From an uncultured Sphingomonadaceae bacterium (lineage in GTDB: Bacteria; Pseudomonadota; Alphaproteobacteria; Sphingomonadales; Sphingomonadaceae), in assembly GCA_903871605.1 (NCBI GenBank), contig CAIQHF010000036.1:124001-188000 (forward strand): a stretch of DNA of 64,000 nt, given 5' to 3'. A program made the translations under genes and the position numbers. This document shows positions 28,278 through 36,432 of the stretch, one piece after another; the first letter of the stretch is position 1; the number at the start of each line of letters is the position of its first letter. The notes beneath the pieces were generated by a model. That model worked only from the letters and a program-made list of their open reading frames with translations, was not told the origin of the DNA and did not search any database.

Positions 28278-29327
28278 ATGGCCCCCTGGGACTATCCTGA
28301 TTTCGACGACCATGAAGGTGTCCACTTCTTCCGGGATGCCGCGTCGGGCCTGTCTGCGATCATCGCCATCCATTCGACCAAGCTCGGCCCCGCGGCCGGC
28401 GGCTGCCGCTACTGGACCTATGCACAGTCGGGCGAGGCGATCACCGACGCGCTGCGCCTGTCGCGCGGGATGAGCTACAAGAATGCGATGGCGGGGCTGC
28501 CGATGGGGGGCGGCAAGGCCGTGATCCTCGCCGATCCTCGGCGCGGCAAGACGCCCGAGCTTCTCGCCGCCTTCGGTCGCGCGGTGGACAGCCTCGGTGG
28601 CCGCTACGTCACCGCCGAGGACGTCGGGATTTCGGACGCCGACATGGTGGAGATGGCCAAGCAGACGCGCCATGTCTCGGGCCTGCCGGTTGCGGGCAAG
28701 GGCGATGCCGGCGGCGATCCCGGTCCGTTCACCGCGCAGGGTGTTTATCTGGGTGTCAAGGCGGCGGTACGGCACGGCCTCAAGCGCGACGACATGGCCG
28801 GCGTGCATGTCGCGATCCAGGGCGTCGGCAGCGTCGGCGGCGGTCTGGCGCGGCTGCTTGCCAGGGACGGCGCGAGACTGACGCTGGCAGACGTCGACAG
28901 CGACCGCGCGCAGGCGCTCGCGATCGAACTCGGCGGCGAGGCGGTGCCCGCGGATTCGATCCTGGCGATCGCGGCCGATGTTGTCAGCCCGTGCGCGCTC
29001 GGCGCGATCCTCACCGCCGAGACGATCGCCGCGCTGCGGACGCCGATCGTCGCGGGCGGCGCGAACAACCAGCTTTCGACCCCCGAGGATGGCTGGCGGC
29101 TGTACGCGCGCGGTATCGTCTATGCGCCTGATTATGTCATCAACGCCGGCGGGATCATCAATGTCGGGCTCGAATATCTGGGGCATGGCGACCGCGCCGA
29201 GGTGGAGAAGCGCATCGCCGAGATCCCCGGCCGGCTCGACCAGATCTGGGCGGAAAGCGCGGCGAGCGCCGAGCCGTCGTCGATCGTCGCCGATCGGATG
29301 GCGCAACGGCTGATCGGACGCGGCTGA
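28278..29327 (+). CDS. Glu/Leu/Phe/Val dehydrogenase family enzyme, probably leucine dehydrogenase
   Basis: A 349-residue NAD-dependent amino acid dehydrogenase. The catalytic lysine is in AGLPMGGGKAVILAD and the second active-site region is YVTAEDVGISDADM. The Rossmann motif is VAIQGVGSVGGGLARLL, and GGANNQL and YVINAGGIINV follow. Its short length and the GGGK motif fit leucine/valine/phenylalanine dehydrogenases rather than glutamate dehydrogenase. It would deaminate branched-chain amino acids. It lies 78 bp upstream of ccmC on the same strand, with no terminator seen between them, so co-transcription with the ccm genes is possible. Confidence 0.9.
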   Translation: MAPWDYPDFDDHEGVHFFRDAASGLSAIIAIHSTKLGPAAGGCRYWTYAQSGEAITDALRLSRGMSYKNAMAGLPMGGGKAVILADPRRGKTPELLAAFGRAVDSLGGRYVTAEDVGISDADMVEMAKQTRHVSGLPVAGKGDAGGDPGPFTAQGVYLGVKAAVRHGLKRDDMAGVHVAIQGVGSVGGGLARLLARDGARLTLADVDSDRAQALAIELGGEAVPADSILAIAADVVSPCALGAILTAETIAALRTPIVAGGANNQLSTPEDGWRLYARGIVYAPDYVINAGGIINVGLEYLGHGDRAEVEKRIAEIPGRLDQIWAESAASAEPSSIVADRMAQRLIGRG

Positions 29328-29405
29328 GCGCGGCTGCCGTCATGTCGGCATTGCCATAAAGCCTGCTTCCCCGCCGCCGCCGCGCCGCGTAAAGCGATCC
29401 CGATC

Positions 29406-30125
29406 ATGCATGCCTTCGCCAACCCGACCCGTTTCCTGAGCCTCGCGCGTCCGCTCACCGGCTGGCTCGGCTGGGCGGGCGCGGTGCTGGCGCTCGTCGG
29501 TATCATCGCAGGCCTCACGCTTACCCCGCGCGACTATCTGCAGGGGGAGACCGTGCGGATCATGTACATCCATGTCCCAGCCGCCTGGCTGGGCATGGCG
29601 GGGTGGGGCGGGATCGCCGCGGCGAGCGTCGCCGAGCTTGTCTGGCGGCACCCGCTGGCCGCGATCGCAGCGCGCGCGACGGCGGTGCCGGGCGCGGTGT
29701 TCGCCGCGATCTGCCTGGCGAGCGGGTCGATCTGGGGACGCCCGACCTGGGGCACCTGGTGGGAGTGGGACGGGCGGCTGACCTCGATGTTGGTGCTGTT
29801 CTTCCTCTACATCGCCTATATCGCGCTGGCCGATGCCTCGGCCGATCGCGGCGGCGGTGCGCGTGTGGCGGCGATCTTCGGGCTGGTCGGCGCGATCAAC
29901 CTGCCGATCATCCACTTCTCCGTGCTGTGGTGGCGGACGCTGCACCAGGGCCAGTCGATCGGCTTCACCGGCTCGACGATCGCGCCCTCGATCCTGTGGC
30001 CGCTACCGCTCACGACGATCGGTTTCACGCTGCTCTTCACCGCGATCATTCTGATGCGGATGCGCATGCTTCTCGCCAATGCCAAGCTCGAGGCGCGGCA
30101 GCGCCGGATGGGGGGCGCGGCATGA
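29406..30125 (+). CDS. ccmC: Haem exporter/chaperone protein CcmC
   Basis: A 239-residue inner-membrane protein with about six hydrophobic segments. It has the WWD-type haem-handling motif WGTWWEWDGRLTS, conserved histidine-containing regions around MYIHVPAAWLG and NLPIIHFSVLWWRTLH, and an overall match to CcmC. It delivers haem to CcmE at the periplasmic face during cytochrome c maturation. Its stop overlaps the ccmD start. The ABC transporter genes ccmA and ccmB, often just upstream, are absent here. Confidence 0.95.
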   Translation: MHAFANPTRFLSLARPLTGWLGWAGAVLALVGIIAGLTLTPRDYLQGETVRIMYIHVPAAWLGMAGWGGIAAASVAELVWRHPLAAIAARATAVPGAVFAAICLASGSIWGRPTWGTWWEWDGRLTSMLVLFFLYIAYIALADASADRGGGARVAAIFGLVGAINLPIIHFSVLWWRTLHQGQSIGFTGSTIAPSILWPLPLTTIGFTLLFTAIILMRMRMLLANAKLEARQRRMGGAA

Positions 30126-30250
30126 ACCCGTGGCTGTTCGTGGTCGCGGCCTATGCGGTCGCCTGCCTCGGCACGCTCGGGCTGACGCTCGCCAGCCTTG
30201 TCGCCATGCGCAGGGCCGAGCGCGCGGCCGAAAGCCTGAAGCGCCGGTGA
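30122..30250 (+). CDS. ccmD: Haem exporter protein CcmD
   Basis: A 42-residue protein with one membrane helix (LFVVAAYAVACLGTLGLTLA) followed by a basic tail (MRRAERAAESLKRR), typical of CcmD. It helps release holo-CcmE from the CcmABC complex. Its ATG overlaps the ccmC stop and its TGA overlaps the ccmE GTG start, so its identity is strongly supported by position. Confidence 0.88.
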   Translation: MNPWLFVVAAYAVACLGTLGLTLASLVAMRRAERAAESLKRR

Positions 30251-30681
30251 AGGCCAAGAACCAGAGATTGGTGCTGACGCTCGCTGCGCTCGGCGCGCTC
30301 GTCGCCGCCGCGTTGCTGGCGATGTCGGCGCTGCGCAACCAGGCGAGCTTTTTCTATAGTCCCGCGGACGCGCTGAGAGATCATGTCCGCCCCGGGCAGG
30401 CCATCCGGCTCGGCGGAATGGTCGAGAAGGGGTCGCTGGTCCGCGAACCCGATGGCGTCACGATCGACTTCCGGGTCACCGACGGCGCAGCCTCGGTCGC
30501 CGCGCGCTATACCGGCATCGTCCCGGACCTTTTTCGCGAAGGATCGGGTGTCGTCGCTGAGGGGCGCTTCGTTGCCCCCGGCACGTTCGTCGCCGACACG
30601 ATCCTCGCCAAGCATGACGAGAAATACATGCCGCCCCAAATTGCAGGCAGCATGCACGAGACCAAGAGCCTCAAGCCATGA
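30247..30681 (+). CDS. ccmE: Cytochrome c-type biogenesis protein CcmE (haem chaperone)
   Basis: A 144-residue membrane-anchored haem chaperone. An N-terminal anchor (LVLTLAALGALVAAALLAM) is followed by an OB-fold domain with RLGGMVEKGSL and GIVPDLFREG. The covalent haem-binding histidine is in AKHDEKYMPP. It starts with GTG at 30247, in a GTGA overlap with the ccmD stop. The ccmF start overlaps its stop by ATGA. The length is normal. Confidence 0.95.
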   Translation: MKAKNQRLVLTLAALGALVAAALLAMSALRNQASFFYSPADALRDHVRPGQAIRLGGMVEKGSLVREPDGVTIDFRVTDGAASVAARYTGIVPDLFREGSGVVAEGRFVAPGTFVADTILAKHDEKYMPPQIAGSMHETKSLKP

Positions 30682-32609
30682 TCGCCGAGACTGGGCTGAT
30701 CGCGCTGCTGATCGCCGCCGCCCTGGCGTTGTTGCAGGCGGCGATGGGCTTCGGCGCACTCAGGCCGGACGGCGAGTCGCTGCTCCGCGCAGTGCGGCCG
30801 GTTGCGGTCGTGCAGGCCGCGATGACGGTCACTGCCTTCGCGATGCTGCTGCTGCTTTTCTCGCAGACCGACCTGTCGGTGAAGCTGGTCGCCGAGGACA
30901 GCGCGACGACGCTGCCATTGCTCTACCGGATCACCGGCGCGTGGGGAAACCACGAAGGCTCGATGTTGATGTGGGTGACCATTCTCGCGGTCGCCGGGGC
31001 TGCGGTCGCGATGTTCGAGCGGCGGCTGCCCGAACGCACGCTCGCCGCGACGATCGGCGCGCAAGGCCTGATCGCGATGGGCTTCTTCGCCTTCCTGCTG
31101 TTCTCGTCCAACCCGTTCGAGCGGCTCCCCGTCCCGCCCGTCGAGGGTAGCGGCTTCAACCCATTGCTCCAGGACCCGGGCTTGGCCTTCCACCCGCCGA
31201 CGCTTTACGTCGGCTATGTCGGATTGTCGGTCGCCTTTTCCTTCGCGGTCGGCGCTTTGCTGACGCGCGACGTCAGCCCGGCCTTCGCGCGCGCGATGCG
31301 CCCGTGGGTGCTGGGCGCGTGGATCTTCCTGACGCTCGGCATCACCGCGGGCAGCTACTGGGCCTATTACGAACTCGGCTGGGGCGGCTGGTGGTTCTGG
31401 GACCCGACCGAAAACGCCTCGCTGATGCCCTGGCTCGCCGCGACCGCGCTGCTCCATTCGGTGAGCGTGCTGGCGACGCGCGACGGGTTGCGCGCCTGGA
31501 CGGTCATGCTCGCCGTCGTCGCCTTCTCGATGAGCATGGTCGGCACCTTCCTCGTGCGATCGGGCATCCTCACCAGCGTCCACGCCTTCGCGCTCGACCC
31601 GCGGCGCGGCGCGTTCATCCTGATCCTGCTCGCGCTCTACATCGGCGGCGCGCTCGCGCTGTTCGGCGCGCGGATCGCGACGGTGGCCGAGGGCAATCGC
31701 TTCGATCCGGTCAGCCGCGAGGGTGCGCTGGTCGCGAACAACCTCTTGCTGTCCGCGATCCTCGGCGTGGTGCTGATCGGCACGCTCTATCCGCTGCTGG
31801 TCGAGAGCGCGACGGGCGACAAGCTGTCGGTCGGCCCGCCCTATTTCAACGCAGCGGCGGGCCCGCTGGCGCTGATCCTGGTGGCGATCATGGCGGGGGG
31901 GCCGATGATGCGCTGGCGGCGCGACCGGCTGGTCACTGTCGGCCGGCGCGTCGCGATCCCGGCTGCGGTCGTCGTCGTCGCGCTGGTCGCGGTTCTGGGT
32001 GCCTTGCCCGGCCTGCGCATCCTGCCGCTGCTCGGTCTCGTGCTCGCGGCCGGTGCCGCGGCGGCGAGCGTGGCACCGCTGTGGAAGCGCAACCTGCGCC
32101 GCACCCCGCTGTTCACCTGGGGGATGGTGGTGGCGCATCTCGGCATTGCGGTCAGCCTTGCCGGCATGGCGTCGGAGAGCGCATTCAGCCAGGAGACGCT
32201 GATCGCGGCACGTCCGGGCGAGACGGTGCATGTCGGTCCCTATGCGATCCGCTTCGCCGCGATCGATCCGATTGCGGGGGAGAATTATACCGCGGTGAAG
32301 GCGACTCTGGTCGCGACGCGCGGGGCCAGCACGCCGATCACGCTGAGCCCCGAGCAGCGCACCTTCGACAATCCGCCGCAACAGACCGCCGAAAGCGCGA
32401 TCGCGACATTGGTCGACGGACAACTCTATACAGTCGTCGGCGAGCCGGTGCCGGGCGGACGCTGGCAGCTGAGACTGTGGTGGAAGCCGTTCGTCACGCT
32501 GATCTGGGCGGGGGGCGTGCTGGTTGCGGTGGGCGGCGCGTTGTCGCTGATCGGTCGCGTGCGGCCGCGCCGACAGGTGCGCGCCGAGCGCGACGGCTAT
32601 GCGAGATAG
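30678..32609 (+). CDS. ccmF: Cytochrome c-type biogenesis protein CcmF
   Basis: A 643-residue multi-spanning membrane protein, the core of the haem ligase. The tryptophan-rich WWD motif reads YELGWGGWWFWDPTENASLMPW, preceded by the HPPTLYVGYVG loop and an early GNHEGSMLMW. There are about 14-15 hydrophobic segments with a large periplasmic loop near the C terminus. With CcmH it attaches reduced haem to apocytochrome c. It overlaps ccmE by ATGA and is followed 3 bp later by the thioredoxin-like gene. Confidence 0.96.
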   Translation: MIAETGLIALLIAAALALLQAAMGFGALRPDGESLLRAVRPVAVVQAAMTVTAFAMLLLLFSQTDLSVKLVAEDSATTLPLLYRITGAWGNHEGSMLMWVTILAVAGAAVAMFERRLPERTLAATIGAQGLIAMGFFAFLLFSSNPFERLPVPPVEGSGFNPLLQDPGLAFHPPTLYVGYVGLSVAFSFAVGALLTRDVSPAFARAMRPWVLGAWIFLTLGITAGSYWAYYELGWGGWWFWDPTENASLMPWLAATALLHSVSVLATRDGLRAWTVMLAVVAFSMSMVGTFLVRSGILTSVHAFALDPRRGAFILILLALYIGGALALFGARIATVAEGNRFDPVSREGALVANNLLLSAILGVVLIGTLYPLLVESATGDKLSVGPPYFNAAAGPLALILVAIMAGGPMMRWRRDRLVTVGRRVAIPAAVVVVALVAVLGALPGLRILPLLGLVLAAGAAAASVAPLWKRNLRRTPLFTWGMVVAHLGIAVSLAGMASESAFSQETLIAARPGETVHVGPYAIRFAAIDPIAGENYTAVKATLVATRGASTPITLSPEQRTFDNPPQQTAESAIATLVDGQLYTVVGEPVPGGRWQLRLWWKPFVTLIWAGGVLVAVGGALSLIGRVRPRRQVRAERDGYAR

Positions 32610-32612
32610 ACG

Positions 32613-33152
32613 ATGACGCTGCGCACCGTCCGTATCCTGCTCTGGTTGCCGCTGGCGGCATTCCTGCTGATTCTCGCGCTGGTGGCGGGGGGATTGATCA
32701 AGCCGCACGACGCTGCGATCCGCTCGCAGATGGTGGGCCGGCCGCTGCCCGCATTCGATCTCGCCTCGGCCCGCGGCGACGCGACGCGGATCCGAGCGCA
32801 AGGCTTCGCCGACGGCAAACCGCGTCTGCTCAATTTCTTCGCGAGCTGGTGCATCCCCTGCGTCGGCGAGGCACCGCAGCTGCTGGCGCTCAAGCGGGCG
32901 GGCGTCGCGATCGAGGGAATCGCCGTGCGGGACCGTCCGGCCGACCTTGCCGCCTTCCTGCAGCAGAACGGCGATCCCTACGAGCGGATCGGGCTCGACG
33001 ACAGCTCGGGCGTGCAGATGGCGCTGGGCTCATCCGGCGTGCCTGAAACCTTCCTGATCGACGGCAGGGGCATCGTCCGGTCGCAACATATCGGCGCGAT
33101 CGGACCGCAGGATGTCGGCGACATGCTGGCCGCGGTGAGGGCGGCGCAATGA
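32613..33152 (+). CDS. ccmG: Thiol:disulfide interchange protein CcmG/DsbE
   Basis: A 179-residue periplasmic thioredoxin-fold protein with an N-terminal anchor (LLWLPLAAFLLILALVAGGL). The active-site motif is WCIPC in NFFASWCIPCVGEAPQL, followed by GSSGVPETFLIDGRGI with the conserved cis-proline. It reduces the haem-binding cysteines of apocytochrome c. It starts 3 bp after ccmF and overlaps ccmH by ATGA. The length is normal. Confidence 0.95.
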   Translation: MTLRTVRILLWLPLAAFLLILALVAGGLIKPHDAAIRSQMVGRPLPAFDLASARGDATRIRAQGFADGKPRLLNFFASWCIPCVGEAPQLLALKRAGVAIEGIAVRDRPADLAAFLQQNGDPYERIGLDDSSGVQMALGSSGVPETFLIDGRGIVRSQHIGAIGPQDVGDMLAAVRAAQ

Positions 33153-33559
33153 GGCAGTTGCTGGCACTCGCGCTTCTGGTCGTGCCCGTCGCGCTCTACG
33201 CCGATCCGGTGATGGCGCCCGAGCCGCTCTCCTACACGCAATTGCCCGATCCAGCTGCCGAAGCGCGGGCTCAGGCGCTGATGCAGACGATCCGCTGCGT
33301 CGTCTGCCAGGGCCAGTCGATCGCCGACAGCGACGCCGATCTCGCCGGCGACATGCGCGCGATCATCCGCCAGCGAATTGCGGCGGGCGAGAAACCCGAG
33401 GCGATTCGCGCCTGGATGATTGCGCGCTACGGGCGCTGGGTGAGCTACAAGCCGCCGCTCGATCCGCTGACATGGCCGCTCTGGGCGGCGCCGGTCGTGC
33501 TCGTCGCGATCGGCCTGCTGATCGCGCGGGGCACGCTGCGTCGGCGGCGCGCGGCATGA
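33149..33559 (+). CDS. ccmH: Cytochrome c-type biogenesis protein CcmH (CcmL-like subunit)
   Basis: A 136-residue protein with a signal peptide (MRQLLALALLVVPVALYADP), the redox motif RCVVCQGQSIADSDA (family pattern LRCxxCQ) and one C-terminal membrane helix (LWAAPVVLVAIGLLIA). It holds apocytochrome cysteines for haem ligation. ATGA overlaps join it to ccmG and to the TPR gene downstream. Confidence 0.95.
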   Translation: MRQLLALALLVVPVALYADPVMAPEPLSYTQLPDPAAEARAQALMQTIRCVVCQGQSIADSDADLAGDMRAIIRQRIAAGEKPEAIRAWMIARYGRWVSYKPPLDPLTWPLWAAPVVLVAIGLLIARGTLRRRRAA

Positions 33560-34191
33560 CCGGCTGGGCGATCTTTGCCGGTTTCGGGCTGGTGGCGCTG
33601 CTGCTGCTGTGGCGTCCGGGGCGGCTCGACCCGGCGGCGCTGATGCTTGTCGGCGCCGCGCTGTTCGTCGCGGCGGCAGGCTATGCCTGGATGGGTAGCC
33701 CGGGCGAGCCTGGCGCGCCGGCGGCAGGCCGCGACAAGCCGATGCGGCCCGACACGCTCTTCGCGAGCGAGCGCATGCAGTTTCTCAACAAATATGGCGA
33801 GACAGGCACGGTGCTCGCCACCGCCGATGCGTTCAACCGGATGGGGGAGGACGCAAGCGCGGTCGGGCTGCTCGCCAACATGATCGCCCGGCACCCGCGC
33901 GATATCGATCTGCGCATCGCCTATGCGCATGCGCTGCTGGTGGTCGCGAACGGCACCATGACCCCGGCTGTCCGGCTTGCCTATGATCGCGCCGAACAGA
34001 TCGCGCCCACCCATCCCGCGCCCCGCTATTTCCGCGGGCTGGCGCAGGTCGAGACGGGGGATATGGCCGGGGCCGAGCAGACATGGCGCGCGCTCGACGC
34101 CAGCCTTCCCCCGGGCTCGCTGTGGAAGGCGCCGCTGGAGAAGCGGCTGTTGATCTTCGCCTTTATGCGGGCGCAGCGCGCGGCTCGATAG
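33556..34191 (+). CDS. ccmI: CcmI-like TPR cytochrome c assembly protein
   Basis: A 211-residue protein with two N-terminal membrane helices (GWAIFAGFGLVALLLLW and ALMLVGAALFVAAAGYAW) and a periplasmic TPR-like domain with DIDLRIAYAHALLV and HPAPRYFRGLAQVETGD. By family knowledge it chaperones apocytochrome c to the CcmFH ligase. It is shorter than the fused CcmI proteins of some alphaproteobacteria. It is the last gene of the operon and is followed by a palindromic repeat. Confidence 0.88.
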   Translation: MTGWAIFAGFGLVALLLLWRPGRLDPAALMLVGAALFVAAAGYAWMGSPGEPGAPAAGRDKPMRPDTLFASERMQFLNKYGETGTVLATADAFNRMGEDASAVGLLANMIARHPRDIDLRIAYAHALLVVANGTMTPAVRLAYDRAEQIAPTHPAPRYFRGLAQVETGDMAGAEQTWRALDASLPPGSLWKAPLEKRLLIFAFMRAQRAAR

Positions 34192-34202
34192 GTTGCCGAT
34201 TC

Positions 34203-34288
34203 CTCGGCAATAGCCCGGGGCCCAGGCCCAGCTCGCTATGGGAACATAGCGTCCGCCAAAGACTCGGGCCTGGGCGCCGGGAAACAGC
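34203..34288. repeat. Palindromic repeat after the ccm operon
   Basis: Outer arms around gcccggggcccaggcccag and ctcgggcctgggcgccggga enclose a perfect inner hairpin (cgctatg, loop ggaa, catagcg at 34234-34251). It lies between the convergent ccmI and DUF3072 genes and may end transcripts from both sides. Confidence 0.6.
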
Positions 34289-34293
34289 TGCTG

Positions 34294-34512
34294 CTACGCC
34301 CCGCGGCCGGTCTGCTGTTGCAGCGCGTCGATCCGCCGCGAGGCATCTGCCTTGCTCAGCGTCTCGTCGAAACCCTCGCCAGCTTCCTCGCTCAAGGTCT
34401 TGAGGTAGCTCGCCTGCGCGCCGGTCATCGGCTCGTCGCCGGTTGTCCAGTCGGCAGGGTCCTTCTCGGCGTTGCCGGTCGGGTGATCCTTGGGATTGGC
34501 GGCGTCGGTCAT
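34294..34512 (-). CDS. DUF3072 family small protein
   Basis: A 72-residue acidic soluble protein. The conserved core MTGAQASYLKTLSEEAGEGF followed by DETLSKADASRRIDALQ matches the DUF3072 family, a small domain of unknown function found in many alphaproteobacteria. The N terminus (MTDAANPKDHPTG) is disordered. It is separated from the ald gene by 46 bp on the same strand and could be its upstream neighbour in an independent transcript. The function is unknown. Confidence 0.85.
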   Translation of the reverse strand: MTDAANPKDHPTGNAEKDPADWTTGDEPMTGAQASYLKTLSEEAGEGFDETLSKADASRRIDALQQQTGRGA

Positions 34513-34558
34513 GGAACTCTCCTTCCCTGCACCAACGCCGACGTTCCCCTTGCGTTCC

Positions 34559-35653
34559 CTAGTTCATCGGGAGGCCGAGCGCATCCGCCACCGCCTGGTG
34601 GCGGATCTTGCCGCCCGAAACGTTGAGCCCCGCGGCCAGATGCGGGTCCGACGCCATCGCCGCCTCGGCACCCAGCGAAGCGAGTCGCAGCGCGTAGGTC
34701 AGCGTCGCGTTGTTGAGCGCGAACGCCGAGGTACGCGCCACTGCGCCGGGCATGTTGGCGACGCAATAGTGGATCACGCCGTCGATCTCGAACACCGGAT
34801 CGTCGTGCGTGGTGGCATGGCTGGTCTCGAAGCAGCCGCCCTGGTCGATCGCGATGTCGACCAGCACCGAGCCGCGCTTCATCGTCCTGAGCATCTCGCG
34901 CGTGACCAGCTTGGGCGCGGCGGCGCCAGGGATCAGCACCGCGCCGATCACCAGATGCGCGTTCCTCACCGCCGCCGCGATCGCTGCCTTGGACGCGTAG
35001 GCGGTCTTGATCTGGCTCGAGAAGAACATGTCGAGCTCGGCGAGGCGATCGTTGTTGATGTCGTAGATCGTCACGTCGGCGCGCATCCCGACCGCCATCT
35101 GTGCGGCATTGACACCCGCGATACCGCCGCCGAGGATCGCGACCTTGGCCGGTGCGACGCCGGGCACGCCGCCGAGCAGCACGCCGCGGCCGCCCTGTTC
35201 CTTTTCGAGATAATGCGCGCCGACCTGCACCGACATGCGCCCCGCCACCTCGGACATCGGCTTGAGCAGCGGCAGCCCGCCGCGCGCGCTGGTCACGGTC
35301 TCATAGGCGATGCAGGTCGCGCCCGACTTCATCAGCCCCTCGGCCTGGGGCTTGTCGGCGGCGAGATGGAGATAGGTGTAGAGCAGGTGGTGCGGGCGCA
35401 GCATCGCGATTTCCTGCGGCTGAGGCTCCTTCACCTTGACGATCATCTCGGCGGTCTCGAACACCGCAGCCGCGTTGGGCAGGATCCGCGCGCCGACGTC
35501 GACATAATCCTGATCTTCGAAATCGATCCCCTTGCCGGCCTGAGTCTCGACCACGACCTCATGACCCGCCGCGACGAGTTCGGCGACCGACGACGGCGTC
35601 AGCCCGACCCGATATTCGTGATTCTTGATTTCCTTGGGGACGCCGACGCGCAT
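34559..35653 (-). CDS. ald: Alanine dehydrogenase
   Basis: A 364-residue NAD-dependent enzyme that interconverts alanine and pyruvate plus ammonia. It begins MRVGVPKEIKNHEYRVGLTP, carries VKVKEPQ with the catalytic lysine region and LLYTYLHLAADKP with the catalytic histidine. The Rossmann motif is VAILGGGIAGVNAAQ, with DQGGCFETSHATTHDDP beyond it. I chose the ATG at 35653 because AAGGAG lies 6 nt upstream; an ATG five codons earlier contains this Shine-Dalgarno. It diverges from an Lrp/AsnC-type regulator gene, the usual arrangement for regulation by that protein. Confidence 0.96.
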   Translation of the reverse strand: MRVGVPKEIKNHEYRVGLTPSSVAELVAAGHEVVVETQAGKGIDFEDQDYVDVGARILPNAAAVFETAEMIVKVKEPQPQEIAMLRPHHLLYTYLHLAADKPQAEGLMKSGATCIAYETVTSARGGLPLLKPMSEVAGRMSVQVGAHYLEKEQGGRGVLLGGVPGVAPAKVAILGGGIAGVNAAQMAVGMRADVTIYDINNDRLAELDMFFSSQIKTAYASKAAIAAAVRNAHLVIGAVLIPGAAAPKLVTREMLRTMKRGSVLVDIAIDQGGCFETSHATTHDDPVFEIDGVIHYCVANMPGAVARTSAFALNNATLTYALRLASLGAEAAMASDPHLAAGLNVSGGKIRHQAVADALGLPMN

Positions 35654-35785
35654 GTTCCGCTCCTTCATGACAAGCCATCATAGTAGCCCAGTGACGGGTC
35701 GGCGATTTCCCGTAATGTCGCATCCAGCATGCAGATCGCCGGACGGTCTTGCGTGTCATCCGTCGCGATCGCAATATCATCCCAC

Positions 35786-36229
35786 ATGAATGCGATCGAC
35801 CAGAAAATCCTCCGACAGCTTGCCCGCGATTCGGCACTCACCAATGAGGAACTCGGCGGCAAGGTGGGTCTGTCTGCGTCTGCTGCGCATCGCCGCGTCA
35901 AGGCACTGGAACAGGCCGGGCTGATCCAAGGCTATCGTGCCCGGCTTTCGCGCGAGGCCGAGGGCAATCCCTCGACCGTCTTCGTCCAGGTGACGCTGGT
36001 CGATCAGCGCCGCGCGACGATGGAAGGGTTCGAGGCGGCGCTCGCGCGAACCGCGCCCGTCCACGAGGCGCATCTCATGAGCGGCGAATCGGACTATCTG
36101 CTCAAGGTGCTCGTTCCCGAACGCGACAGCTACGAGCGCATCCACCGCGAGATCCTCGCGGCGCTTCCGGGTGTCCATCGTCTCGTCACCCAATTCACGA
36201 TCCGCACGCTTGCCTCGTCCGGGAACTGA
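35786..36229 (+). CDS. Lrp/AsnC family transcriptional regulator
   Basis: A 147-residue regulator. The N-terminal helix-turn-helix reads MNAIDQKILRQLARDSALTN and VGLSASAAHRRVKALEQAGLI, and the C-terminal RAM effector domain includes AHLMSGESDYLLKVLVPE. It diverges from ald across a 132-bp gap and probably senses alanine or a related amino acid to control ald. The gap contains short near-palindromes, but I could not define an operator with confidence. The ATG at 35786 gives a normal Lrp start. Confidence 0.92.
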   Translation: MNAIDQKILRQLARDSALTNEELGGKVGLSASAAHRRVKALEQAGLIQGYRARLSREAEGNPSTVFVQVTLVDQRRATMEGFEAALARTAPVHEAHLMSGESDYLLKVLVPERDSYERIHREILAALPGVHRLVTQFTIRTLASSGN

Positions 36230-36432
36230 CGGCGCGTCTGCCGCGCGACGCCCCGATAGGCGCGATGATCGCGGTTCGAGCATTTGCGCAAGATCGCTGT
36301 CGACGAGCCGACGTTGCAGGAGCAGGAGGGGCCATGCTAGGGGCCGCCGCGAGTTGCGTCGTGGGCGCGACACGTCACGGGATTTGGCTAAGTGGCCCAT
36401 ATGCGTCATAATCGTCGTCCCCTGACCATCCG

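Noticed and set aside
30507-32801. Minus-strand reading frame of 764 codons opposite ccmE, ccmF and ccmG
   Set aside because: Shadow of the ccm operon; composition is Arg/Gln/His/Asp-rich with no domain.
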